In this document: one piece after another, positions 10,771 to 22,224 of the stretch
Layout: each line of letters begins with the position of its first letter
How positions within the stretch are numbered: the stretch's first letter is position 1
Assembly: GCA_036245525.1 (NCBI GenBank)
Contig: BTPG01000002.1
Span: 160,465,609-160,529,608, forward strand
Source: Semisulcospira habei
Lineage: Eukaryota; Mollusca; Gastropoda; Semisulcospiridae
DNA: 64,000 bases
Reading direction: 5' to 3'
The notes under the pieces: model-generated
Told to the model about the DNA's origin: nothing
Databases searched by the model: none
What the model saw: the letters and a program-made list of their open reading frames with translations, nothing else
Made by a program: the position numbers and the translations under genes

Positions 10771-11206
10771 TTAACCCCCTTAACTGCCAGTTGACGCAGA
10801 TTGTGTTCCTGAAATCTTTGTTAACTCATTCAGCCCGAAGGCCGTATTTCCCAAATTTTGGAGGCGTCATCTAATGCCGACTATGCACCAGTTGCAGGAG
10901 ATGGATCGATCATGATAATTCAAGGGCAGTGCCAGATTAGCTTGGCGCCGACAGGCGCCAAGCTAATCTGGCACTACCCTTGAATTATCATGGTCGACCC
11001 ATCTCCTACTGTAGGGCGTCAGGGCTGAATGGGTTAATGCAAGCCCATTTAAATGAGCCCCAGCCGTCCCAAGAACATGGATTCAAAGTGATGCCGTTAG
11101 CAAGAGGCATAGATCCTCATGAGCCCCCGCAATGCTGGGGCTCATGAAGATCTATGCCTCTTGCAGTTGGACCATGTTCACTTTTTCTCAGCCGTGAAGG
11201 GGTTAA
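10771..11206. mobile_element. Family C element split by a family A element
   Basis: The outer unit starts TTAACCCCCTTAACTGCC and ends GTGAAGGGGTTAA. Its hairpin core (about 11100-11166) carries AGCAAGAGGCATAGATCCTC. Removing 10821-11037 with one TTAA leaves a unit that parallels the C copy at 21641-21853 read in the opposite direction. The insertion point is a TTAA following CTTTG. Confidence 0.75.
10821..11037. mobile_element. Family A TTAA element, full length, nested
   Basis: A 217-bp unit with TTAA at both ends and terminal inverted repeats TTAACTCATTCAGCCC / GGGCTGAATGGGTTAA. The inner near-perfect palindrome (about 10899-11008) has arms starting GGAGATGGATCGATCATGAT and a GGCGCC-centred loop. 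Between the left end and the palindrome lies a non-palindromic stretch (TTTTGGAGGCGTCATC). Non-coding; likely piggyBac-type and non-autonomous. Confidence 0.8.
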
Positions 11207-11943
11207 TAGCTCGGATCATCATTTGTCGTGTCGGTGCTTTCGAAGATGTGTGTTACCCTAAAACGGTACTGATGCATACCGCGCCGAAAATATCCTAGTG
11301 TTTCAAGGACAGTTCCTACCCGTGACAACACTAGTGCATATGTCTCATAGGACAAACGCTTAGATCTCTCTTTCGTTACCCAGTAAACACAATGTCCTCT
11401 GCCGACATGGTTGAAAGGTGCGACGGGTGGGAATGACCTAGATTCGAGTCCTTTGAATCTTCCGGAGTACTAGCTGTCCATTGAAAAACAGCTCCGAGTA
11501 CGATAACTCAGAATCCATGAGCTGAAATGTTATTTCTCCGTCAGCGTTGTTATTTACATATTCTTCGTCAGATGCGTAGCGTTAAATTTATATAACCGCT
11601 TAATCAGTCCCACGTTCATTTTTAAGCGCGCCCTGCGTCACTGGCGCATAATTTCCCAAAATGACCCATAAGATTTTGAGCTGAGGGGTCAATGACCCGT
11701 AGGTTTCTGTAGGTAACGGGCCCTTCTTTTCGTGCGTTCCTAAAGGCCCACCCATCCCCCGCCCCCCTGCTCCCGCTTCTTGAAATTTCTGCGGCTGCCC
11801 GCATACCATCCTCCCCCCCCCCCCCACACCCCCAATCTACTTTTTAATATTTCGGCAGTTGGTGACAAGGGGTTCACACACTGGCGCCTCCCCCCCCCCC
11901 TCCGCCACACCCCCACCCCCATTTTTTAGCACTTGGTGGGAAG

Positions 11944-11944
<1 letters not shown>
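11207..11944. other. Intergenic, low-complexity C-runs
   Basis: No gene recognised. C-rich runs lie at about 11756-11835 and 11885-11920. The Gly-rich minus ORFs here are low-complexity translations. Confidence 0.5.
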
Positions 11945-11984
<40 letters not shown>

Positions 11985-11989
11985 CGTGC

Positions 11990-12032
<43 letters not shown>

Positions 12033-12039
12033 TGTGCGT

Positions 12040-12109
<70 letters not shown>
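11945..12109. repeat. (GT)n microsatellite
   Basis: Long GT tract with GCGT and GAGT interruptions. Confidence 0.95.
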
Positions 12110-12642
12110 ACAAAACCACTAATATGGGTGACTTTCTTTACCATCCTTCTGGAAAATGGGTGTGTGTAAAATTCTGGGTGACCAAGTCAGGCACCCATTT
12201 TTTCTGAGGGTTGTTTCTGCATTATCTTTCATTCAAAAGTCAGAAAAAAATATAAAAATTGGATGTCCCATTTTTGCAGGTTTACCTAATGTTGTGTGTT
12301 TTAAACGCACTGGGCCAGTGTGTTACCACGGAAGCGAGCGTCGTTCAGCTGCGCAGAGTGAACTGAGTTGTTTCCCCTTCTATTGTCTCTCGTCCCGCCA
12401 ACCGTCGTTCCATCAGGTAAGATTGTTTTTATGCAATATTTCTTAGTTAAAAGCACGCCCAAGTGTACTTCTTCAGCGCAGTTATTTAACTGAGATGCTC
12501 CCAATCAGATACAATTGCACAGTAGCCTATATGGACCCGTTTGGCGGAGAAAACTGAGACGCCGTCTGCTACGACCCGCGTCTAAGTGCTGCTCAGTCAG
12601 TCTTGTAGTAACAGATAATAGAACCCCACGAATTTACATTTA
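12110..12642. other. Intergenic, no gene recognised
   Basis: No domain recognised. A good splice-donor-like string (CAGGTAAG) occurs near 12415, but nothing coding supports an exon. Confidence 0.4.
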
Positions 12643-13073
12643 TGGCCATACTTGCCTGACAATCTTCTGGTAATGTCGTAGAGCTGTTTCATGTTGCCGC
12701 TGCCTGCTGCCTTTTCTGCCTCTGCTGCCAGGCTGTCTGTGTAGGCCCTCTTGTCTGCCCTGATACTCCTCTTCACCTCGCGGTTGGCTTCCCAGTATTC
12801 CCCCTGTGCCCTTACTTTGGCTGCTCTCGTGCGACTGTTGTTGACAACTGCTTTCTTCTGCTTCCTCACTTCTATCTTCTTCAAAGTCTGTGCCGACAGC
12901 CAGTCCTTGTGATGGTGTTTCCTGAACCCTACAGTGTCTTTGCAGGTTGAGTTCAGCGCCTCTCTAACTGCCTTCCACTGCTGCTCTGTGGTGACCTCCT
13001 CCTCTTCATTTACTAGCTCCTGTAGCGCTTGAAACCGGTTGGACAGCACCAGTTTGAACTCTTCTCTAACTCC
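12643..13073 (-). pseudogene. Internal fragment of the AAGT-tailed LINE, minus strand
   Basis: The minus-strand ORF contains LSNRFQALQELVNEEEEVTTE, the KDTVGFRKHHHKDWLSAQTL segment and AGSGNMKQLYDITRRLSGKYGH, closely matching the linker between endonuclease and RT in the copy at 48.5-51.6 kb (49437-49868). The match starts and stops abruptly at both edges. No RT motif and no 3' tail are present, so this is not a normal 5'-truncated insertion. It is probably a captured or deletion-trimmed piece. Confidence 0.8.
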
Positions 13074-13295
13074 AATTCCTTTTGTCTAGCTATATGCAAA
13101 ATATCTAGTAAAAATAAGAAAACTTACGGACTCCATTGTGGATCAACTGGGTTTTGTGAAACGGTCATTTTCTCGGCAATGAGCATTTTAATAAAAAAAA
13201 AAAATAAAAATAAAAAAACTGCATCGAGATTATTCTTTTAGGGACAATATACAATTTCAAGCTTGTCCGTTCTCAAACGCGGGTTCTAGTTGTTG

Positions 13296-13443
<148 letters not shown>

Positions 13444-13445
<2 letters not shown>

Positions 13446-13620
13446 CGCATGGCGCCAAAAAGACGTTCTCTAGCAAGGTTTGTGACGTCATTTTTATCTT
13501 GTTACTTCTTTGCCAGAATCAGTTCAGACTCCGCCCGCCCAGAACATCGTGTGCATTCCCCGGAATGCGTTCCGACCAGCCCCATTTCAAAGTCTACCGT
13601 ATTTTCAATACGGTAGACAA
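13444..13620 (+). repeat. SINE-like unit with terminal hairpin, copy 1
   Basis: It shares a co-linear sequence of about 180 bp with 19354-19571: GGCGCCAA, TTCTCTAGCAA, TGACGTCATTTTTATCT, CATCGTGTGCATTC and CGACCAGCCCCATTT in order. It ends in a hairpin at 13592-13618 (GTCTACCGTATT / AATACGGTAGAC, 3-nt loop). No A/B-box pair was recognised, so tRNA origin is unproven. Confidence 0.6.
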
Positions 13621-13810
13621 ACACTTTTTTTCTGACTGAACATTACGACCCGCTCCAGCTACGCTCCGCTGCTCTTTGATGGTGTTGCCAGTATTAGCTA
13701 TTGAAAATATTTAGGCTGTGACACCGTCGGCTGACGAGCTGCTCATGGTAAACCACAGTTTTGTCCTATGCTTTTCTTTTGGCTTTTTGTGTAATAGTGA
13801 ATGAGCTGTT

Positions 13811-13902
13811 TTCACCCTTTGGCTGTCGGTAGCGCTTTTCGTCGAGGTGATTCCTGCAGGAATCACCTCGATGAAAAGCGCTACCGACAGCAAAAGGGTT
13901 AC
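13811..13902. mobile_element. Family B TTAA palindrome
   Basis: A near-perfect palindrome with arms CCCTTTGGCTGTCGGTAGCG.. and ..CGCTACCGACAGCAAAAGGG around CCTGCAGG. The flanks are TTCA and TTAC, so TTAA has decayed on both sides. Confidence 0.7.
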
Positions 13903-14736
13903 AACTTGAATTGTGTGCTGTGATGTGTGAAGTTAATAAATATATTATTCAGTCATCTTAAATGCCGGAGGCAGCGGGCGGTCATTGAGCGTTCCCAGCC
14001 ACAGTCCAGCGACGACGCACATTCATGATCAAGGCACATGCCTAACCCCTGCTGATTTCCTGCGTCTCTGGTTCTGAGGTGCACAATCACGACTGACCAG
14101 CTAATTAATAAGCATAAATTCTCCTGAGCGTCCGCGGCTGCTGGTGCTCACGTAAATATATGCTGGACGTTATCACCCATCTGCTGAGAAATCCATGCGT
14201 GTTAGTTGCCGGGAATTGCGGCACGCCCATCTCCCTCCACTTAACGTTAAGACACGTCATTAAATCGTTAGATAAATATAGATATTTATTCTGTCCCTAG
14301 ATTAAAGAAGTGCATTATCAAAACAAAACAAACAAAAAATGTACACGTTAAATTATAACAGTCCCGGGCGACTGAGGAGGCTGAAAACCAGGGCTGGCAG
14401 ATATTTTCTTCTTCTTCTTCTCTTTAAAAAATGCAGTTTGATGTTTTCTCATGGCAATATCTTAAACTAACCGTAAATTCTTGACACTTGACAAACCTGC
14501 AGAATTAATTTGTGGACATCGGCACAATGGATCAGTGAGTGGTGGGTGGCGTCGCACACAGAACATATCATTCATCACACATGTAATAATTATTTGATAA
14601 GATCGTTCTGCTGTTGAATAACACGCCTGTGGCAAAACTGAAATTCTCTTTCTTGCGATGACACTTGCCTGTACTCCCTTTTAAAAATGTAGTTCACTTC
14701 ACCCCTGCCACCCGAAAGAAATGTCTCTGAAACAGA
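13903..14736. other. Intergenic with a family C remnant
   Basis: No gene recognised. A degenerate C-like hairpin lies at about 14107-14165 (AAGCATAAATTCTCCTGAGC..GCTCACGTAAATATATGC). Confidence 0.45.
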
Positions 14737-14981
14737 CTAACTGCTGCCGATAACAATTTAGCCCCTAAAGCCTAGACAAGATACGACAGGATGTGGATCG
14801 ACCATGATAGTTCAAGGGTGGTGACAGAATAGCTTGGCGCCTACAGGCGCCAAGCTATTCCGTCACCACCCTTGAACTATCATGTCATGGGTCGATCTGT
14901 CTCCAGAACCGTGATGTAGACTTCAAAGTCCATCTAGAAAAATGGATAATTTCACATGAGCCTCAGTATATAATGAGTTAG
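14737..14981. mobile_element. Family A element, decayed ends
   Basis: The inner palindrome (about 14800-14884) reads TAGTTCAAGGGTGGTGACAG..GGCGCC and is nearly perfect. The right end TAATGAGTTAG and the left end near 14737 (CTAACTG..TTTAGCCCC) resemble the TTAA ends of other A copies with substitutions. Confidence 0.6.
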
Positions 14982-15035
14982 ACTGTATACTGAGTTAGTC
15001 TGTATACTGAGTTAGACTGTATCATGAGTTGGACT
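14975..15035. repeat. Short tandem repeat grown from a family A end
   Basis: Units of about 17 bp (TGAGTTAGACTGTATAC and variants) repeat three to four times. The first unit overlaps the right end of the family A copy. Confidence 0.6.
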
Positions 15036-15123
15036 GCCTAAGGTGAAAGGATAGCAGTGGAGGTCGGCAAGAGGCAATAATGTCTAATAGTCTATGGCAT
15101 AGATGTCTTACGGATATATGAAT

Positions 15124-15226
15124 TTAACCCTTTTGGCTGTCGGTAGCGCTTTTTCCCCCCACGCCGATTGTTTCCGGCAGAAATCATCGCAACAAAAAGC
15201 GCTACCGACAGGCACATGGTTTTTAA
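15124..15226. mobile_element. Family B TTAA element
   Basis: TTAA at both ends. The left arm TTAACCCTTTTGGCTGTCGG pairs with the right arm GCGCTACCGACAGGCACATGG. The centre carries a C-run that breaks the palindrome. Confidence 0.65.
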
Positions 15227-15343
15227 TCTACCTTGTAAATTGCGGGCGCAACACTATGGAATTCAGTTCCACATCAAGTTAAAGCCACTTTGAATTTATC
15301 TTCTTTAAAATATACGGATAGATACCTGACATCACTCTAATAA

Positions 15344-15564
<221 letters not shown>

Positions 15565-15566
<2 letters not shown>

Positions 15567-16749
15567 GTCAGCACTTACACACATTGTAGACAGCTGGCTG
15601 GAATCAATAAATAAAAACCTGATGTCTGGAGCTGTTTCCTTAGACCTACAAAAAGCATTTGATATTGTCGACCATGACATTCTCTTAAAGAAGCTAACAG
15701 CATACCATATAAGTGAAACCGCCATAGCATTCTTTAGATCATACCTAAAAGACAGAAAACAAAAGGTATATACCCATGGAAAATACTCTAAATAAGGACA
15801 AGTTAACTACGGTGTCCCCCAGGGGTCGATCTTGGGACCTCTTCTATTTATAATATTCATTAATGATTTGCCTTTGCATATTACTAACACTGATGTCAAC
15901 TGCAACCTGTTTGCGGACGACACGAGCCTCCATGTTTCGGATAAAAAAACAGCTGACATTAACCTTAGCTTACAAAGTAGTCTCAGCGAGGTTTCCGATT
16001 GGTGTAGAGTGAATCATATGGTTCTTCATCCAGGAAAAACAAAGAGTATTTTAATCACTACACGACAAAAACACCAACGCCGACCACAGCCGTTACATTT
16101 ACAACTGAACGCTAAACCGATAGTACAAGTCACAGAGCGTAAATTCTTGGGAATACACGTTGACGCAAACTATTTTTTAATGCCTACATTAAACCACACA
16201 TTGATTATGCCTCAACAATATGAGATGACTGCAGTGAAAATCACTTCAAGAAGATAAACTCACTATACAAGCGCGCTGCTAAGCTTATCCTCCATGCATC
16301 CGTCTTTATCCAATGATGCAAAGCTGCAGGCCATCGGACTTCTCCCTCAGTTTAAGCGGCATCTCGCACTAAACAAATGTGTACTGATGCACAAAATTCT
16401 TAACGAGAAAGCTAAACCTTACTTATCTAGGCTTTTTATTCGCCAACTGAGAAGAAATACAGCACCTCCAGGAACAGTCTCTCTATAAAAAGTTCCCATA
16501 TAGACCTGTTCAAATATAGCCTGTCTTATTCAGGTGGTGCTCTTTTATGGAACTCTCTTCCTCCCACTACTCAACAAACTACGTCCATCTCTCTCTTTAA
16601 AAGTAGAGTACATGATTACCTTTCTAAGACAACGAAATGCTGATCCTTTCTTCTTCTTTGTTTCTAGACATGATACGCTTCATGTTCTCACTTTTCGCAA
16701 GTTTTTTTCTGTTTCCCATCTAGCCTCCAAATCGGTTTTTGTTGTTGTT

Positions 16750-16782
<33 letters not shown>

Positions 16783-16948
16783 TTTTTTTTTTTTTTACTG
16801 TTTTCCAACTTGTTTTTGATAGTACACAAAATATCCTACCTACGTAAATGTTAGATATGTGTGCACGTACGTGTGTATGTGGATGTACAAAAGTGCGCAT
16901 GTGCACGAGCACATGTATATGTGTGTGTGTGTGTGTGCGCGCGCGCGC

Positions 16949-16979
<31 letters not shown>

Positions 16980-17153
16980 GGCGCGCGCGCGTGTGTGTGT
17001 ATGTGTGTGTGTGACTTTTATATTTAGTTAGTTTTTGTTGTTTGGTTGATGTTCCTTTTACTGTTTAACTAGCTTAGCAAGGACAGATTGTAAGAAAGGC
17101 CTGCGCGCCTACTATCTCAATCCTTGGAAAATAAAGTTTCGTTCGTTCGTTCT
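15565..17153 (+). pseudogene. CR1/Jockey-like LINE RT fragment with GTTC tail
   Basis: RT motifs appear in order. LDLQKAFDIVDHDILLKKL is followed by FFRSYLKDRKQ, then an in-frame stop, then VPQGSILGPLLF, NLFADDTSLHV (the catalytic FADD box), WCRVNHMVLHPGKTK and KFLGIHVDANY. After further frame breaks, C-terminal LNKCVLMHKILNEKAKPYLS follows at 16294-16488. The 3' end has AATAAAG and a GTTC repeat (about 17138-17153). T-runs (16742-16796) and GT/GC tracts (16919-17012) lie in the 3' region. The N-terminal endonuclease is absent. Non-functional. Confidence 0.8.
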
Positions 17154-17848
<695 letters not shown>

Positions 17849-19335
17849 ATGCCGAGTGCATCCGCTAGCTCAGCCACTCAAGGACTAAAAGTCGGACATT
17901 TAAATGTGCATCATTTATATCCGAAAGTACATTATGTTTCCCTGTTACTGAACCAGCCGTCACATTTCTATTTCTTTGGTCTCAATGAATCTCGTCTGGA
18001 CTCTCGAATCGATGACGCATGTCAGTGTCAGTATTCCGAATTTTCTCTTATTCGACGTGATGCAACTTCTCCTGGTCATACTGGGCTAGCTGTTTATGTG
18101 CACTGCACTGTTCAGCACAGGGTACGCAGACGTCTTGATCTTGAGACTAGGGAGGTTGAATGCGTATGGTTGGAAGTCAAGCTTCCTAACACTTCGCCAC
18201 TGCTAGTTGGCTTTGTGTATAGGAATCCAGCATCCACTGCCGAGTGGTATGACGACTTTGTACAGGTGATGGATAAAGTGAATGACACAGGCAGGGATAT
18301 ACTCATCCTCGGCGATTTTAACATTGACATCTCAAAACCCCATTGTGGCAATGTATAACAATGCTGTTTGGACTAAAACAGATGATTACCACTGCCACCA
18401 GAGTAACACACTCTTCGTCTACTTTGATAGACCACATCTATACTAACAACCCACAAGCAATCACTGAAACTGACGTCCCTTCACTAGCTGTCAGTGACCA
18501 CTTTCCCATCACCTGTACATGGTCATGTTATGTTCCTAAACAGAGCCGAACCCAACATTTATACATTACTTACAGATGTTTTAGAAAAATAGATAGAGAT
18601 AGTTTCCTTCATGACTTTAGTTTATTGCCGTTCCATGAAGTTTACAATCACAATGACCCTGATGTAGCGCTCTCACTGTGGCTTGAGCTGTTCCTTGGAG
18701 TGCTAAATAAGCATGTCCCCTTAACTCATTCTACCCCAGACACACCACAGCAAGATATGGATCGACCATGATAGTTGAAGGGTGATGCCAGAATAGCTTG
18801 GCGCCTATGGGCGCCAAGCTATTCTGGCATCACCCTTCAACTATAATGGTCGATCTGTGTCCTGCACTACAAAGCAGTCTTCAGAGGACAACGGCAACAT
18901 ATGGGGATTTCGGTGTTGGGATAAAATGAGTTAAAAAGGAAACGAGTCCGGTGCCGTGAGCGCCCCCCCCCCCCCCCCCACCTGGATTACGGAGGAGCTT
19001 AAACAAACCATGGAAGCCAGAAATCGAGCCAAGCTTGACAAAGATTTTATTGAGTTCAAAAGGTTACGTCGCGTAACATAGTCAAATACCTTATCCGGGA
19101 GGCATGATGAAAAGCACTGGTAGAGGAAACCATACGTGACGGGAATCCGTCTTCAATATGGAAAGTTTTAAACTTACTAACCAACAATAGTAAAAATCAT
19201 TCTGCAAATACGACTGCCAACCTTACAGCCGATGCTTTTAACGACCACTTCATTTTAGCCCCGAAATCTTTACTACATGCTGAAGGCTTCGATCAGGTAG
19301 AACATGTCGCATCGCAGAAGCTTACTAGTCGCTGT
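17849..19335 (+). pseudogene. LINE endonuclease (EEP) domain, frameshifted and interrupted
   Basis: The first ORF (17849-18358) carries apurinic endonuclease-type motifs: GHLNVHHL, LNESRLDS (catalytic Glu region), GLAVYVH and LILGDFNID. A frameshift near 18343-18358 leads into a second frame with LIDHIYTN and VSDHFPI (the SDH motif). This ends where a family A element enters at 18721. The coding sequence resumes after 18934 (PTWITEELKQTMEARNRAK) and runs with frame breaks to about 19320. RT is absent: at 19337 a CA tract and the SINE-like unit begin. I judge CR1/Jockey-type from the motif style. Confidence 0.78.
18721..18934. mobile_element. Family A TTAA element inside LINE coding sequence
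   Basis: A 214-bp unit flanked by TTAA on both sides. The inner palindrome (about 18756-18862) reads GATATGGATCGACCATGATA and GCTTGGCGCC. Taking out the unit with one TTAA keeps the LINE reading frame continuous across the join (a Leu-Lys codon pair at the site), so this is a clean insertion with a 4-bp target duplication. Confidence 0.85.
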
Positions 19336-19353
19336 CACACACACACACACACA

Positions 19354-19542
19354 CCGTTTGGCGCCAACTGTACATTCTCTAGCAAAATTTGCGGCGTAGC
19401 TAGACGTGACGTCATTTTTATCTCAGTTGTTACAGCTTTGTCAGAATTCGGGGTCCGCCCGCTCAGCACATCGTGTGCATTCTGCGGAACGCGCTCCGAC
19501 CAGCCCCATTTTAAAGTCTACCCTATTTTCAGTACGGTAGAC

Positions 19543-19571
<29 letters not shown>
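19354..19571 (+). repeat. SINE-like unit with terminal hairpin and poly(A), copy 2
   Basis: Co-linear with 13444-13620. A short CA tract precedes it (19337-19353). It ends in the hairpin 19516-19542 (GTCTACCCTATT / AGTACGGTAGAC) and then about 28 A residues. It is sandwiched between the endonuclease LINE and the next LINE. No target duplication was seen. Confidence 0.62.
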
Positions 19572-19573
<2 letters not shown>

Positions 19574-21595
19574 CAGTTAGAGAGGCGCTGAACTCAACCT
19601 GCAAAGACACTGTAGGGCTCAGGAAACACCACCACAAGGACTGGCTGTCGGCACAGACCTTGAAGAAGATAGAAGCGAGGAAGCAGAAGAAAGCAGCGGT
19701 CAACAACAGTCGCACGAGAGCAGCCAAAGTAAGGGCACAGGGGGAATACTCGCAAGCCAACCGCGAGGTGAAGAGGAGTATCAGGGCAGACAAGAGGGCC
19801 TACACAGACAGCCTGGGAGCAGAGGCAGAAAAGGCAGCAGGCAGCGGCAACATGAAACAGCTCTACGACATTACCAGAAGATTGTCGGGTAAGTATGGCC
19901 ATACAGAAAGACCAGTAAAAGACAAAGAAGGCAAGCCTATTGCAGACAGAGCAGACCAACTCGACAGATGGGCCGAGTATTTTGAAGAGTTACTGAACAG
20001 ACCTAGCCCACCCGACCCCCCCGACATCCAGCCGGCAGAGACTGACCTACCCATCAGCTGTGACAGACCCAGCCGGGAAGAGATCAGAAAAGCAGTGGCA
20101 TTTTTGAAGAATGGCAAAGCAGCAGGGCCAGATGGCATCCCAGCGGAGTCTCTGAAAGCAGACCTAGAGACAACAGTTGAGATGCTGTACCCACTGTTTG
20201 GAAAGATCTGGGAAGAGGAGGTGATGCCAGCTGACTGGAAGGAGGGGTACCTAATCAAGCTTCCCAAGAAAGGCGACCTCAGCAAGTGTTCCAACTACAG
20301 AGGAATCACCTTGCTGTCAGTACCAGGAAAGGTCTTCAACAGGATCATCCTAGAGAGAATGAAGAGCTCCGTTGACCCCCAGCTGAGAGACCAGCAAGCA
20401 GGATTCAGGAAGAACCGATCATGTACAGACCAGATCGCCACTCTCCGCATCATTGTGGAACAGTCTCTGGAGTGGAGCTCCCCGCTGTACGTCAACTTTG
20501 TGGATTATGAGAAAGCATTTGACAGCGTGGACCGAGAGACTCTGTGGAAACTCCTACGACACTACGGTGTACCCACAAAGCTCGTCCGCCTGATCAAGAG
20601 TAGCTATGATGGCATGACATGTCGCGTGATCCACGAAGGGCAGTTCACCAGAGAGCTCCAGGTCAGAACTGGTGTCAGGCAGGGGTGTCTGCTGTCTCCG
20701 TTCCTCTTCCTACTGGCCATAGACTGGGTCATGAAGAGGACCACAGAGCACAGACGAAGTGGAATACAGTGGACACTGTGGACACAGCTTGACGACCTCG
20801 ATTTTGCAGACGACTTGGCATTACTGTCCCACACTCATCAACAAATGCAGGACAAGACCACGAGGCTTGCTGACATCTCGTCCCAAGTGGGCCTCACCAT
20901 TCACAAACAGAAAACAAAGACAATGAGGCTGAACGCAACCAGGGAAGAACCAGTCTTGCTTGCTGGCACCCCGTTGGAGGAGGTGGAGTCCTTCACCTAT
21001 CTCGGGAGCATCATAGACAAAAAAGGCGGCACTGATGCAGATGTCAGAGCACGAATCGGTAAAGCCAGAGCAGCCTTTCTCCAGTTGAAAAAAGTGTGGA
21101 GTTCCAGAGAGCTGTCACAACACACCAAAGTCCGGATATTCAACTCCAATGTAAAAGCAGTTCTCCTATATGGAGCAGAGACATGGAGATTGACAAAAAC
21201 CACAGTCAACAGAGTACAGACCTTCATGAACAGTTGCCTTAGAAGAATTTTGAAAATCCACTGGCCAGAGAAGATCAGCAACGTCAGACTCTGGGAGAGA
21301 ACAGAGCAGATAACAGCAGAGAATGAAATTGGGCGAAGAAGATGGGGATGGATCGGTCACAGTCTGAGAAAGCCAGCTTCCAGTATCACTAGGCAGGCAT
21401 TGTCATGGAACCCCCAGGGAAAGAGGAAAAGAGGTAGGCCGAGAAACTCCTGGCGTCGAGACCTCCAAGCAGACATCAAGAGACTGGGAACCACCTGGAG
21501 TAGAATCGAAGGAGAAGCACAGGACAGGAGTTGCTGGAGGTCTCTCGTCGACGGCCTATACCCGGGTAGGGGTGACAGGCGTAAGTAAGTAAGAC
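19574..21595 (+). pseudogene. AAGT-tailed LINE, 5'-truncated, RT open
   Basis: The reading frame is open to a stop at 21586-21588, but the 5' end is cut inside the endonuclease-RT linker (19574 matches 49541). The RT is recognisable: FLKNGKAAGPDGIPAESLK, LPKKGDLSKCSNYRGITLL, DQQAGFRKNRSCTDQI, VDYEKAFDSVDR, RTGVRQGCLLSPFLF, LDFADDLALLSH (catalytic FADD) and FTYLGSIIDKKGG. A C-terminal region ends GRPRNSWRRDLQAD..GLYPGRGDRRK. The 3' tail is an AAGT repeat (TAAGTAAGTAAG). The predicted ORF that begins at 19438 reads through the preceding poly(A) as Lys and is a chance fusion. Clade (RTE-like versus I/Nimbus-like) unresolved. Confidence 0.88.
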
Positions 21596-21640
21596 AAAAA
21601 ATTAAACATGTTTCGGATCTGAGGACCGAAATGTTCAGCT

Positions 21641-21853
21641 TAACCCGTTCAGTGCCGAGAAATTTTGAACACACCCAACTGAAAGAGGTATAGATCCTCA
21701 TCAGCCCCCGCAGTTGCGGGGGCTCATGAGGATCTACGCCTTTTGCTGATACCAAGTTGTATCCATGTTCCCAGGACAGTTAGGGCTTGTTAATGTTCAA
21801 CTGACAAAGACTGCAGAAACACATTTTCCGTCAACATGCACTAAACGGGTTAA
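21641..21853. mobile_element. Family C TTAA element, full length
   Basis: A 213-bp unit from TTAACCCGTTCAGTGCCG to ..CACTAAACGGGTTAA. The hairpin at about 21682-21744 carries AGAGGTATAGATCCTCATC. It has a non-palindromic right half, as in 10771-11206. It lies just downstream of the LINE tail. Confidence 0.75.
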
Positions 21854-21884
21854 TTTTTCATGTACTGACTTTTTCTGACTCCTG

Positions 21885-22084
21885 TGGAAATGCATTTTGC
21901 CCCAAGGCTGCATTTCCCATATTTTGGAGGCATCACCTAACGACTATGGACCGGTTGCAGGAGATAGACTGACCATAATTCATAGGTAGTACCAGATCAG
22001 CTTGGCGCCACCAATCTGGCACTACCTTTGAATTATCATGGTCGATCCAACTCCAGCTGTAGTACGTCGAGGCTCAATAGGTTA
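21885..22084. mobile_element. Family A element, left end unclear
   Basis: It contains GGCTGCATTTCCCATATTTTGGAGG, GCAGGAGATAGACTGACCATA, a shortened palindrome around GCTTGGCGCC, and the right end GGCTCAATAGGTTAA. The left TTAA may be the one ending the neighbouring C element (21850-21853), with diverged sequence between. Confidence 0.6.
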
Positions 22085-22156
22085 ATTCACTACAGTGCAT
22101 TATCATAAATAGTCCAGTCGTAGACTGCATGCGGCGGCATGTGTTATTTCTTCAGT

Positions 22157-22181
22157 TTTTTTTTTTTTTTTTTTTTTTTTG
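22157..22181. repeat. Poly(T) tract
   Basis: Run of T just upstream of the dispersed repeat at 22225. Confidence 0.9.
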
Positions 22182-22224
22182 ATACTCGGAGGCAACAAAA
22201 AAGTGAGATGCGTTGATCAGTGTA

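Noticed and set aside
12410..12425. First exon ending in a CAGGTAAG donor
   Set aside because: A donor-like string alone; there is no coding sequence or matching acceptor to support it.
19438..19573. N-terminal extension of the 716-codon LINE ORF
   Set aside because: It reads through a SINE-like unit and its poly(A) as Lys codons, then enters the LINE by chance in frame.
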